The notes under the pieces: generated by a model
The model's input: only the letters and a program-made list of their open reading frames with translations
Told to the model about the DNA's origin: nothing
Database searches by the model: none
Part shown: one piece after another, positions 43,736-57,400 of the stretch
Layout of the letters: the number at the start of each line of letters is the position of its first letter
Numbering within the stretch: the first letter of the stretch is position 1
Assembly (NCBI GenBank): GCA_964016885.1
Contig: OZ024741.1
Location: 26,271,935-26,335,934, forward strand
Origin: Eledone cirrhosa
Lineage: Eukaryota > Mollusca > Cephalopoda > Octopoda > Eledonidae
Reading direction: 5' to 3'
DNA length: 64,000 nt
Program-made: the position numbers and the translations under genes

Positions 43736-43918
43736 CGACAGTTAATTGATGCGCGAGAGAAAAAGTATGTCTGTGCGAATTCCACATGTGCGTGTGTGCG
43801 TGTCCTTGAGTATTTTCATAGTTTGTCGCTAAATTTGCTGTGTATTCGTAATGTTACTCACAAAACCAGATGTGCTATTTTTTTCTTTTTTTGGGGGTGA
43901 CCACTTATAGCGATGAAC

Positions 43919-43950
43919 GGCTGCGTGTTCGTATCACGTCAGGGTCACCA
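43919..43950 (-). promoter_or_regulatory. Primer binding site complementary to tRNA-Trp 3' end
   Basis: On the plus strand the 32 bases read like the end of tRNA-Trp, including the T-arm (GCGTGTTCGTATCACGT) and a terminal CCA, which eukaryotic tRNA genes do not encode. From memory of the tRNA-Trp sequence about 28 of 32 positions agree. The minus strand therefore offers TGGTGACCCTGACGTGAT as primer site. tRNA-Trp priming is known for the CsRn1-type gypsy elements. Confidence 0.75.
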
Positions 43951-43951
43951 C

Positions 43952-44390
43952 TTTAGGAAATAGATATCGGTGCACATGCAACATAATATAAAAGACAAAG
44001 AGTACTGGTGTGTGTGATAAAGTTTTACTTCATAGAAGTCAAAGGTGTATAAGGTAAAGGGTTGTTACCCGATGGCGATAATACCATTGTGAAGTTGGTA
44101 GAAAATGTCTTGGCGCTCTCGCCTCCTGATTCCTGAAGTGGTAACATCTTCGACCATAGCTGGTGATTCTCTCTGGACGACCCTTTCGTTACCAGCACAA
44201 TCTAGCTCACCAGCCTGAGATGAGAGCGCCAAGACATTTTCTACCAACTTCACAATGGTATTATCGCCATCGGGTAACAACCCTTTACCTTATACACCTT
44301 TGACTTCTATGAAGTAAAACTTTATCACACACACCAGTACTCTTTGTCTTTTATATTATGTTGCATGTGCACCGATATCTATTTCCTAAA
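43952..44390. repeat. Perfect 169-bp inverted repeat with 101-bp spacer
   Basis: 43952-44120 and 44222-44390 are exact reverse complements over all 169 bases (outer ends TTTAGGAAAT / ATTTCCTAAA). The spacer 44121-44221 is unique. The left arm starts one base from the primer site and the right arm ends exactly at the satellite. Confidence 0.95.
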
Positions 44391-44394
44391 ACAA
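44391..44394. repeat. Target-site duplication ACAA, right copy
   Basis: Partner of 42201-42204; the satellite continues directly with CAATAG. Confidence 0.75.
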
Positions 44395-45224
44395 CAATAG
44401 TATTGAATATATAATTTCTGGTGTCCAGTATTGGTATCTTCTATATACCAGGACTGGTGGACCAATACTGTCTATAATGACAACAATAGTATTGAATATA
44501 TAATTTCTGGTGTCCAGTATTGGTATCTTCTATATACCAGCACTGGTGGACCAATACTGTCTATAATGACAACAATTGTATTGAACATATAAAATTTCTG
44601 GAGTCCAGTATTGGTATGTTCTATATACCAGGACTGGTGGACCAATACTGTCTATAATGACAACAATAGTATTGAATATATATAATTTCTGGAGTCCAGT
44701 ATTGGTATGTTCTATATACCAGGACTGGTGGACCAATACTGTCTATAATGACAACAATAGTATTGAATATATATAATTTCTGGATCAAGTATTGGCATGT
44801 TCTATATACCAAGACTGGTGGACCAATACTGTCTATAATGACTACAATAGTATTGAATATATACAATTTCTGGAGTCCAGTATTGGTATGTTCTATATAC
44901 CAAGACTGGTGGACCAATACTGTCTATAATGACAACAATAGTATTGAATATATATAATTTCTGGATCAAGTATTGGTATGTTCTATATACCAAGACTGGT
45001 GGACCAATACTGTCTATAATGACAACAATAGTATTGAATATATATAATTTCTGGATCAAGTATTGGTATGTTCTATATACCAAGACTGGTGGACCAATAC
45101 TGTCTATAATGACAACAATAGTATTGAATATATATAATTTCTGGAGTCCAGTATTGGTATGTTCTATATACCAGGACTGGTGGACCAATACTGTCTATAA
45201 TGACAACAATTGTATTGAATATAT

Positions 45225-48200
45225 ACAATTTCTGGAGTCCAGTATTGGTATGTTCTATATACCAGGACTGGTGGACCAATACTGTCTATAATGACAACAA
45301 TAGTATTGAATATATACAATTTCTGGAGTCCAGTATTGGTATGTTCTATATACCAGGACTGGTGGACCAATACTGTCTATAATGACAACAATAGTATTGA
45401 ATATATATAATTTCTGGATCAAGTATTGGTATGTTCTATATACCAGGACTGGTGGACCAATACAGTCTATAATGACAACAATAGTATTGAATATATATAA
45501 TTTCTGGAGTCCAGTATTGGTATGTTCTATATACCAGGACTGGTGGACCAATACTGTCTATAATGACAACAATAGTATTGAATATATACATTTTCTGGAG
45601 TCCAGTATTGGTATGTTCTATATACCAGGACTGGTGGACAAATACTGTCTATAATGACAACAATAGTATTGAATATATACAATTTCTGGAGTCCAGTATT
45701 GGTATGTTCTATATACCAGGACTGGTGGACCAATACTGTCTATAATGACAACAATAGTATTGAATATATACATTTTCTGGAGTCCAGTATTGGTATGTTC
45801 TATATACCAGGACTGGTGGACCAATACTGTCTATAATGACAACAATAGTATTGAATATATATAATTTCTGGAGTTCAGTATTGGTATGTTTTATATACCA
45901 GGACTGGTGGACCAATACTGTCTATAATGACAACAATAGTATTGAATATATATAATTTCTGGATCAAGTATTGGTATGTTCTATATACCAGGACTGGTGG
46001 ACCAATACTGTCTATAATGACAACAATAGTATTGAATATATACAATTTCTGGAGTCCAGTATTGGTATGTTCTATATACCAGGACTGGTGGACCAATACT
46101 GACTATAATGACAACAATAGTATTGAATATATATAATTTCTGGAGTCCAGTATTGGTATGTTCTATATACCAGGACTGGTGGACCAATACTGTCTATAAT
46201 GACAACAATATTATTGAATATATACATTTTCTGGAGTCCAGTATTGGTATGTTCTATATACCAGGACTGGTGGACCAATACTGTCTATAATGACAACAAT
46301 AGTATTGAATATATACAATTTCTGGAGTCCAGTATTGGTATGTTCTATATACCAGGACTGGTGGACCAATACTGACTATAATGACAACAATAGTATTGAA
46401 TATATATAATTTCTGGAGTCCAGTATTGGTATGTTCTATATACCAGGACTGGTGGACCAATACTGTCTATAATGACAACAATATTATTGAATATATACAT
46501 TTCTGAAGTCCAGTATTGGTATGTTCTATATACCAGGACTGGTGGACCAATACTGTCTATAATGACAACAATAGTATTGAATATATACAATTTCTGGAGT
46601 CCAGTATTGGTATGTTCTATATACCAGGACTGGTGGATCAATACTGTCTATAATGACAACAATAGTATTGAATATATACAATTTCTGGAGTCCAGTATTG
46701 GTATGTTCTATATACCAGGACTGGTGGACAAATACTGTCTATAATGACAACAATAGTATTGAATATATATAATTTCTGGAGTCCAGTATTGGTATGTTCT
46801 ATATACCAGGACTGGTGGACCAATACTGTCTATAATGACAACAATAGTATTGAATATATATAATTTCTGGAGTCCAGTATTGCTATGTTCTATATACCAG
46901 GACTGGTGGACCAATACTGTCTATAATGACAACAATTGTATTGAATATTTACAATTTCTGGAGTCCAGTATTGGTATGTTCTATATACCAGGACTGGTGG
47001 ACCAATACTGACTATAATGACAACAATTGTATTGAATATATATAATTTCTGGAGTCCAGTATTGGTATGTTCTATATACTAGGACTGGTGGCCCAATACT
47101 GTCTATAATGACAACAATAGTATTGAATATATACTATTTCTGGAGTCCAGTATTGGTATGTTCTATATACCAAGACTGGTGGACCAATACTGTCTATAAT
47201 GACAACAATAGTATAGAATATATACAATTTCTGGAGTCCAGTATTGCTATGTTCTATATACCAAGACTGGTGGACCAATACTGTCTATAATGACAACAAT
47301 AGTATTGAATATATATAATTTCTGGAGTCCAGTATTGCTATGTTCTATATACCAGGACTGGTGGACCAATACTGTCTATAATGACAACAATAGTATTGAA
47401 TATATATAATTTCTGGAGTCAAGTATTGGTATGTTCTATATACCAGGACTGGTGGACAAATATTGTCTATAATGACGACAATAGTATTGAATATATATAA
47501 TTTCTGGAGTCCAGTATTGCTATGTTCTATATACCAGGACTGGTGGACCAATACTGTCTATAATGACAACAATAGTATTGAATATATATAATTTCTGGAG
47601 TCAAGTATTGGTATGTTCTATATACCAGGACTGGTGGACCAATACTGTCTATAATGACAACAATTGTATTGAATATATACAATTTCTGGAGTCCAGTATT
47701 GGTATGTTCTATATACCAGGATTGGTGGACCAATACTGTCTATAATGACAACAATAGTATTGAATATATACAATTTCTGGAGTCCAGTATTGGTATGTTC
47801 TATATACCAGGACTGGTGGACCAATACTGTCTATAATGACAACAATAGTATTGAATATATATAATTTCTGGAGTCCAGTATTGGTATGTTCTATATACCA
47901 GGACTGGTGGACCAATACTGTCTATAATGACAACAATAGTATTGAATATATACAATTTCTGGAGTCCAGTATTGGTATGTTCTATATACCAGGTCTGGTG
48001 GACCAATACTGTCTATAATGACAACAATAGTATTGAATATATACATTTTCTGGAGTCCAGTATTGGTATGTTCTATATACCAGGACTCGTGGACCAATAC
48101 TGTCTATAATGACAACAATAGTATTGAATATATATAATTTCTGGAGTCCAGTATTGGTATGTTCTATATACCAGGACTGGTGGACCTATACTGTCTATAA

Positions 48201-49858
48201 TGACAACAATAGTATTGAATATATACAATTTCTGGAGTCCAGTATTGGTATGTTCTATATACCAGGACTGGTGGACCAATACTGTCTATAATGACAACAA
48301 TAGTATTGAATATATACATTTTCTGGAGTCCAGTATTGGTATGTTCTATATACCAGGACTGGTGGACCAATACTGTCTATAATGACAACAATAGTATTGA
48401 ATATATACAATTTCTGGAGTCCAGTATTGGTATGTTCTATATACCAGGACTGGTGGACCAATACTGTCTATAATGACAACAATAGTATTGAATATATACA
48501 TTTTCTGGAGTCCAGTATTGGTATGTTCTATATACCAGGACTGGTGGACCAATACTGTCTATAATGACAACAATAGTATTGAATATATACAATTTCTGGA
48601 GTCCAGTATTGGTATGTTCTATATACCAAGACTGGTGGACCAATACTGTCTATAAGGACAACAATTGTATTGAGTATATATAATTTCTGGAGTCCAGTAT
48701 TGGTATGTTCTATATACCAAGACTGGTGGACCAATACTGTCTATAATGACAACAATAGTATTGAATATATATAATTTCTGGATCAAGTATTGGCATGTTC
48801 TATATACCAAGACTGGTGGACCAATACTGTCTATAATGACTACAATAGTATTGAATATATACAATTTCTGGAGTCCAGTATTGGTATGTTCTATATACCA
48901 AGACTGGTGGACCAATACTGTCTATAAGGACAACAATTGTATTGAATATATATAATTTCTGGAGTCCAGTATTGGTATGTTCTATATACCAAGACTGGTG
49001 GACCAATACTGTCTATAATGACAACAATAGTATTGAATATATATAATTTCTGGAGTCCAGTATTGGTATGTTCTATATACCAGGACTGGTGGACCAATAC
49101 TGTCTATAATGACAACAATAGTATTGAATATATATAATTTCTGGATCAAGTATTGGTATGTTCTATATACCAAGACTGGTGGACCAATACTGTGTATAAT
49201 GACTACAATAGTATTGAATATATATAATTTCTGGAGTCCAGTATTGGTATGTTCTATATACCAGGACTGGTGGACCAATACTGTCTATAATGACAACAAT
49301 AGTATTGAATATATATAATTTCTGGATCAAGTATTGGTATGTTCTATATACCAAGACTGGTGGACCAATACTGTCTATAATGACTACAATAGTATTGAAT
49401 ATATACAATTTCTGGAGTCCAGTATTGGTATGTTCTATATACCAAGACTGGTGGACCAATACTGTCTATAAGGACAACAATTGTATTGAATATATATAAT
49501 TTCTGGAGTCCAGTATTGGTATGTTCTATATACCAAGACTGGTGGACCAATACTGTCTATAATGACAACAATAGTATTGAATATATATAATTTCTGGAGT
49601 CCAGTATTGGTATGTTCTATATACCAGGACTGGTGGACCAATACTGTCTATAATGACAACAATAGTATTGAATATATATAATTTCTGGATCAAGTATTAG
49701 TATGTTCTATATACCAAGACTGGTGGACCAATACTGTGTATAATGACTACAATAGTATTGAATATATATAATTTCTGGAGTCCAGTATTGGTATGTTCTA
49801 TATACCAGGACTGGTGGACCAATACTGTCTATAATGACAACAATAGTATTGAATATAT
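45225..49858. repeat. Higher-order satellite unit, copy 1 (4634 bp)
   Basis: About 51 monomers including several 90-bp and one shortened variant (CATTTCTGAAGTCC at about 46499). The same succession of variants recurs 4634 bp downstream. Edges are approximate. Confidence 0.85.
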
Positions 49859-52800
49859 ACAATTTCTGGAGTCCAGTATTGGTATGTTCTATATACCAGG
49901 ACTGGTGGACCAATACTGTCTATAATGACAACAATAGTATTGAATATATACAATTTCTGGAGTCCAGTATTGGTATGTTCTATATACCAGGACTGGTGGA
50001 CCAATACTGTCTATAATGACAACAATAGTATTGAATATATATAATTTCTGGATCAAGTATTGGTATGTTCTATATACCAGGACTGGTGGACCAATACAGT
50101 CTATAATGACAACAATAGTATTGAATATATATAATTTCTGGAGTCCAGTATTGGTATGTTCTATATACCAGGACTGGTGGACCAATACTGTCTATAATGA
50201 CAACAATAGTATTGAATATATACATTTTCTGGAGTCCAGTATTGGTATGTTCTATATACCAGGACTGGTGGACAAATACTGTCTATAATGACAACAATAG
50301 TATTGAATATATACAATTTCTGGAGTCCAGTATTGGTATGTTCTATATACCAGGACTGGTGGACCAATACTGTCTATAATGACAACAATAGTATTGAATA
50401 TATACATTTTCTGGAGTCCAGTATTGGTATGTTCTATATACCAGGACTGGTGGACCAATACTGTCTATAATGACAACAATAGTATTGAATATATATAATT
50501 TCTGGAGTTCAGTATTGGTATGTTTTATATACCAGGACTGGTGGACCAATACTGTCTATAATGACAACAATAGTATTGAATATATATAATTTCTGGATCA
50601 AGTATTGGTATGTTCTATATACCAGGACTGGTGGACCAATACTGTCTATAATGACAACAATAGTATTGAATATATACAATTTCTGGAGTCCAGTATTGGT
50701 ATGTTCTATATACCAGGACTGGTGGACCAATACTGACTATAATGACAACAATAGTATTGAATATATATAATTTCTGGAGTCCAGTATTGGTATGTTCTAT
50801 ATACCAGGACTGGTGGACCAATACTGTCTATAATGACAACAATATTATTGAATATATACATTTTCTGGAGTCCAGTATTGGTATGTTCTATATACCAGGA
50901 CTGGTGGACCAATACTGTCTATAATGACAACAATAGTATTGAATATATACAATTTCTGGAGTCCAGTATTGGTATGTTCTATATACCAGGACTGGTGGAC
51001 CAATACTGACTATAATGACAACAATAGTATTGAATATATATAATTTCTGGAGTCCAGTATTGGTATGTTCTATATACCAGGACTGGTGGACCAATACTGT
51101 CTATAATGACAACAATATTATTGAATATATACATTTCTGAAGTCCAGTATTGGTATGTTCTATATACCAGGACTGGTGGACCAATACTGTCTATAATGAC
51201 AACAATAGTATTGAATATATACAATTTCTGGAGTCCAGTATTGGTATGTTCTATATACCAGGACTGGTGGATCAATACTGTCTATAATGACAACAATAGT
51301 ATTGAATATATACAATTTCTGGAGTCCAGTATTGGTATGTTCTATATACCAGGACTGGTGGACAAATACTGTCTATAATGACAACAATAGTATTGAATAT
51401 ATATAATTTCTGGAGTCCAGTATTGGTATGTTCTATATACCAGGACTGGTGGACCAATACTGTCTATAATGACAACAATAGTATTGAATATATATAATTT
51501 CTGGAGTCCAGTATTGCTATGTTCTATATACCAGGACTGGTGGACCAATACTGTCTATAATGACAACAATTGTATTGAATATTTACAATTTCTGGAGTCC
51601 AGTATTGGTATGTTCTATATACCAGGACTGGTGGACCAATACTGACTATAATGACAACAATTGTATTGAATATATATAATTTCTGGAGTCCAGTATTGGT
51701 ATGTTCTATATACTAGGACTGGTGGCCCAATACTGTCTATAATGACAACAATAGTATTGAATATATACTATTTCTGGAGTCCAGTATTGGTATGTTCTAT
51801 ATACCAAGACTGGTGGACCAATACTGTCTATAATGACAACAATAGTATAGAATATATACAATTTCTGGAGTCCAGTATTGCTATGTTCTATATACCAAGA
51901 CTGGTGGACCAATACTGTCTATAATGACAACAATAGTATTGAATATATATAATTTCTGGAGTCCAGTATTGCTATGTTCTATATACCAGGACTGGTGGAC
52001 CAATACTGTCTATAATGACAACAATAGTATTGAATATATATAATTTCTGGAGTCAAGTATTGGTATGTTCTATATACCAGGACTGGTGGACAAATATTGT
52101 CTATAATGACGACAATAGTATTGAATATATATAATTTCTGGAGTCCAGTATTGCTATGTTCTATATACCAGGACTGGTGGACCAATACTGTCTATAATGA
52201 CAACAATAGTATTGAATATATATAATTTCTGGAGTCAAGTATTGGTATGTTCTATATACCAGGACTGGTGGACCAATACTGTCTATAATGACAACAATTG
52301 TATTGAATATATACAATTTCTGGAGTCCAGTATTGGTATGTTCTATATACCAGGATTGGTGGACCAATACTGTCTATAATGACAACAATAGTATTGAATA
52401 TATACAATTTCTGGAGTCCAGTATTGGTATGTTCTATATACCAGGACTGGTGGACCAATACTGTCTATAATGACAACAATAGTATTGAATATATATAATT
52501 TCTGGAGTCCAGTATTGGTATGTTCTATATACCAGGACTGGTGGACCAATACTGTCTATAATGACAACAATAGTATTGAATATATACAATTTCTGGAGTC
52601 CAGTATTGGTATGTTCTATATACCAGGTCTGGTGGACCAATACTGTCTATAATGACAACAATAGTATTGAATATATACATTTTCTGGAGTCCAGTATTGG
52701 TATGTTCTATATACCAGGACTCGTGGACCAATACTGTCTATAATGACAACAATAGTATTGAATATATATAATTTCTGGAGTCCAGTATTGGTATGTTCTA

Positions 52801-54492
52801 TATACCAGGACTGGTGGACCTATACTGTCTATAATGACAACAATAGTATTGAATATATACAATTTCTGGAGTCCAGTATTGGTATGTTCTATATACCAGG
52901 ACTGGTGGACCAATACTGTCTATAATGACAACAATAGTATTGAATATATACATTTTCTGGAGTCCAGTATTGGTATGTTCTATATACCAGGACTGGTGGA
53001 CCAATACTGTCTATAATGACAACAATAGTATTGAATATATACAATTTCTGGAGTCCAGTATTGGTATGTTCTATATACCAGGACTGGTGGACCAATACTG
53101 TCTATAATGACAACAATAGTATTGAATATATACATTTTCTGGAGTCCAGTATTGGTATGTTCTATATACCAGGACTGGTGGACCAATACTGTCTATAATG
53201 ACAACAATAGTATTGAATATATACAATTTCTGGAGTCCAGTATTGGTATGTTCTATATACCAAGACTGGTGGACCAATACTGTCTATAAGGACAACAATT
53301 GTATTGAGTATATATAATTTCTGGAGTCCAGTATTGGTATGTTCTATATACCAAGACTGGTGGACCAATACTGTCTATAATGACAACAATAGTATTGAAT
53401 ATATATAATTTCTGGATCAAGTATTGGCATGTTCTATATACCAAGACTGGTGGACCAATACTGTCTATAATGACTACAATAGTATTGAATATATACAATT
53501 TCTGGAGTCCAGTATTGGTATGTTCTATATACCAAGACTGGTGGACCAATACTGTCTATAAGGACAACAATTGTATTGAATATATATAATTTCTGGAGTC
53601 CAGTATTGGTATGTTCTATATACCAAGACTGGTGGACCAATACTGTCTATAATGACAACAATAGTATTGAATATATATAATTTCTGGAGTCCAGTATTGG
53701 TATGTTCTATATACCAGGACTGGTGGACCAATACTGTCTATAATGACAACAATAGTATTGAATATATATAATTTCTGGATCAAGTATTGGTATGTTCTAT
53801 ATACCAAGACTGGTGGACCAATACTGTGTATAATGACTACAATAGTATTGAATATATATAATTTCTGGAGTCCAGTATTGGTATGTTCTATATACCAGGA
53901 CTGGTGGACCAATACTGTCTATAATGACAACAATAGTATTGAATATATATAATTTCTGGATCAAGTATTGGTATGTTCTATATACCAAGACTGGTGGACC
54001 AATACTGTCTATAATGACTACAATAGTATTGAATATATACAATTTCTGGAGTCCAGTATTGGTATGTTCTATATACCAAGACTGGTGGACCAATACTGTC
54101 TATAAGGACAACAATTGTATTGAATATATATAATTTCTGGAGTCCAGTATTGGTATGTTCTATATACCAAGACTGGTGGACCAATACTGTCTATAATGAC
54201 AACAATAGTATTGAATATATATAATTTCTGGAGTCCAGTATTGGTATGTTCTATATACCAGGACTGGTGGACCAATACTGTCTATAATGACAACAATAGT
54301 ATTGAATATATATAATTTCTGGATCAAGTATTAGTATGTTCTATATACCAAGACTGGTGGACCAATACTGTGTATAATGACTACAATAGTATTGAATATA
54401 TATAATTTCTGGAGTCCAGTATTGGTATGTTCTATATACCAGGACTGGTGGACCAATACTGTCTATAATGACAACAATAGTATTGAATATAT
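49859..54492. repeat. Higher-order satellite unit, copy 2 (4634 bp)
   Basis: Directly adjacent to copy 1 and nearly identical, including rare variants (CTGAAGTCC at 51137, TATACTAGGACTGGTGGCCC near 51711). Agreement breaks down at about 54492. Confidence 0.85.
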
Positions 54493-57400
54493 ATAATTTC
54501 TGGATCAAGTATTGGTATGTTCTATATACCAAGACTGGTGGACCAATACTGTCTATAATGACAACAATAGTATTGAATATATATAATTTCTGGATCAAGT
54601 ATTGGTATGTTCTATATACCAAGACTGGTGGACCAATACTGTGTATAATGACTACAATAGTATTGAATATATATAATTTCTGGAGTCCAGTATTGCTATG
54701 TTCTATATACCAGGACTGGTGGACCAATACTGTCTATAATGACAACAATAGTATTGAATATATACAATTTCTGGAGTCCAGTATTGGTATGTTCTATATA
54801 CCAGGACTGGTGGACCAATACTGTCTATAATGACAACAATTGTATTGAATATATACAATTTCTGGAGTCCAGTATTGGTATGTTCTATATACCAGGACTG
54901 GTGGACCAATACTGTCTATAATGACAACAATAGTATTGAATATATACAATTTCTGGAGTCCAGTATTGGTATGTTCTATATACCAGGACTGGTGGACCAA
55001 TACTGTCTATAATGACAACAATAGTATTGAATATATATAATTTCTGGATCAAGTATTGGTATGTTCTATATACCAGGACTGGTGGACCAATACAGTCTAT
55101 AATGACAACAATAGTATTGAATATATATAATTTCTGGAGTCCAGTATTGGTATGTTCTATATACCAGGACTGGTGGACCAATACTGTCTATAATGACAAC
55201 AATAGTATTGAATATATACATTTTCTGGAGTCCAGTATTGGTATGTTCTATATACCAGGACTGGTGGACAAATACTGTCTATAATGACAACAATAGTATT
55301 GAATATATACAATTTCTGGAGTCCAGTATTGCTATGTTCTATATACCAAGACTGGTGGACCAATTCTGTCTATAATGACAACAATAGTATTGAATATATA
55401 CAATTTCTGGAGTCCAGTATTGCTATGTTCTATATACCAGGACTGGTGGACAAATACTGTCTATAATGACAACAATAGTATTGAATATATACAATTTCTG
55501 GAGTCCAGTATTGGTATGTTCTATATACCAAGACTGGTGGACCAATTCTGTCTATAATGACAACAATTGTATTGAATATATACAATTTCTGGAGTCCAGT
55601 ATTGCTATGTTCTATATACCAGGACTGGTGGACCAATACTGTCTATAATGACAACAATTGTATTGAATATATACAATTTCTGGAGTCCAGTATTGGTATG
55701 TTCTATATACCAGGACTGGTGGACCAATACTGTCTATAATGACAACAATAGTATTGAATATATACAATTTCTGGAGTCCAGTATTGGTATGTTCTATATA
55801 CCAGGACTGGTGGACCAATACTGTCTATAATGACAACAATATTATTGAATATATACATTTTCTGGAGTCCAGTATTGGTATGTTCTATATACCAGGACTG
55901 GTGGACCAATACTGTCTATAATGACAACAATAGTATTGAATATATACAATTTCTGGAGTCCAGTATTGGTATGTTCTATATACCAGGACTGGTGGATCAA
56001 TACTGTCTATAATGACAACAATAGTATTGAATATATACAATTTCTGGAGTCCAGTATTGGTATGTTCTATATACCAGGACTGGTGGACAAATACTGTCTA
56101 TAATGACAACAATAGTATTGAATATATATAATTTCTGGAGTCAAGTATTGGTATGTTCTATATACCAAGACTGGTGGACCAATATTGTCTATAATGACAA
56201 CAATAGTATTGAATATATATAATTTCTGGAGTCCAGTATTGCTATGTTCTATATACCAGGACTGGTGGACCAATACTGTCTATAATGACAACAATTGTAT
56301 TGAATATTTACAATTTCTGGAGTCCAGTATTGGTATGTTCTATATACCAGGACTGGTGGACCAATACTGACTATAATGACAACAATTGTATTGAATATAT
56401 ATAATTTCTGGAGTCCAGTATTGGTATGTTCTATATACCAGGACTGGTGGACAAATACTGTCTATAATGACAACAATACTATTGAATATATACAATTTCT
56501 GGAGTCCAGTATTGGTATGTTCTATATACCAGGACTGGAGGACCAATACTGTCTATAATGACTACAATAGTATTGAATATATACAATTTCTGGAGTCCAG
56601 TATTGGTATGTTCTATATACCAGGACTGGTGGACCAATACTGTCTATAATGACAACAATAGTATTGAATATATACAATTTCTGGAGTCCAGTATTGGTAT
56701 GTTCTATATACTAGGACTGGTGGACCAATACTGTCTATAATGACAACAATAGTATTGAATATATACAACTTCTGGAGTCCAGTATTGGTATGTTCTATAT
56801 ACCAAGACTGGTGGACCAATACTGTCTATAATGACAACAATAGTATTGAATATATACAATTTCTGGAGTCCAGTATTGGTATGTTCTATATACCAAGACT
56901 GGTGGACCAATACTGTCTATAATGACAACAATAGTATTGAATATATATAATTTCTGGAGTCCAGTATTGCTATGTTCTATATACCAGGACTGGTGGACAA
57001 ATACTGTCTATAATGACAACAATAGTATTGAATATATATAATTTCTGGAGTCAAGTATTGGTATGTTCTATATACCAAGACTGGTGGACCAATACTGTCT
57101 ATAATGACAACAATAGTATTGAATATTTACAATTTCTGGAGTCCAGTATTGGTATGTTCTATATACCAAGACTGGTGGACCAATACTGTCTATAATGACA
57201 ACAATAGTATTGAATATATATAATTTCTGGAGTCCAGTATTGCTATGTTCTATATACCAGGACTGGTGGACCAATACTGTCTATAATGACAACAATAGTA
57301 TTGAATATATATAATTTCTGGAGTCCAGTATTGGTATGTTCTATATACCAGGACTGGTGGACCAATACTGTCTATAAGGACAACAATTGTATTGAATATA

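Larger units (their letters stand above)
42205..44390 (-). mobile_element. 2186-bp non-coding insertion in the satellite, LTR-element-like
   Basis: The satellite resumes in phase on the far side after a 4-bp duplication, and the monomers on both sides are the same subtype (ATATATAATTTCTGGTGTCC), so this is a clean insertion. On the minus strand a tRNA-Trp-type primer binding site (43950-43919) follows a 439-bp segment with inverted ends (44390-43952), as an LTR and its primer site would. The left end does not repeat that segment well, although weak similarity (TATAGCGAGGATACTGGGTG against TTTAGGAAATAGATATCGGTG) may be a diverged second LTR. No gag or pol is recognisable, so it is non-autonomous or rearranged. 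Confidence 0.6.

Noticed and set aside
43912..43950. tRNA-Trp gene or mitochondrial-type tRNA
   Set aside because: Only the 3' part matches, and the CCA end is encoded, which points to a retroelement primer site. GGTGACC at 43895 could pair with GGTCACC, but there is no anticodon arm.
44065..44280. 71-codon open frame across the palindrome spacer
   Set aside because: It spans both arms of the inverted repeat and its spacer; the sequence is explained by the palindrome and matches no family I recognise.
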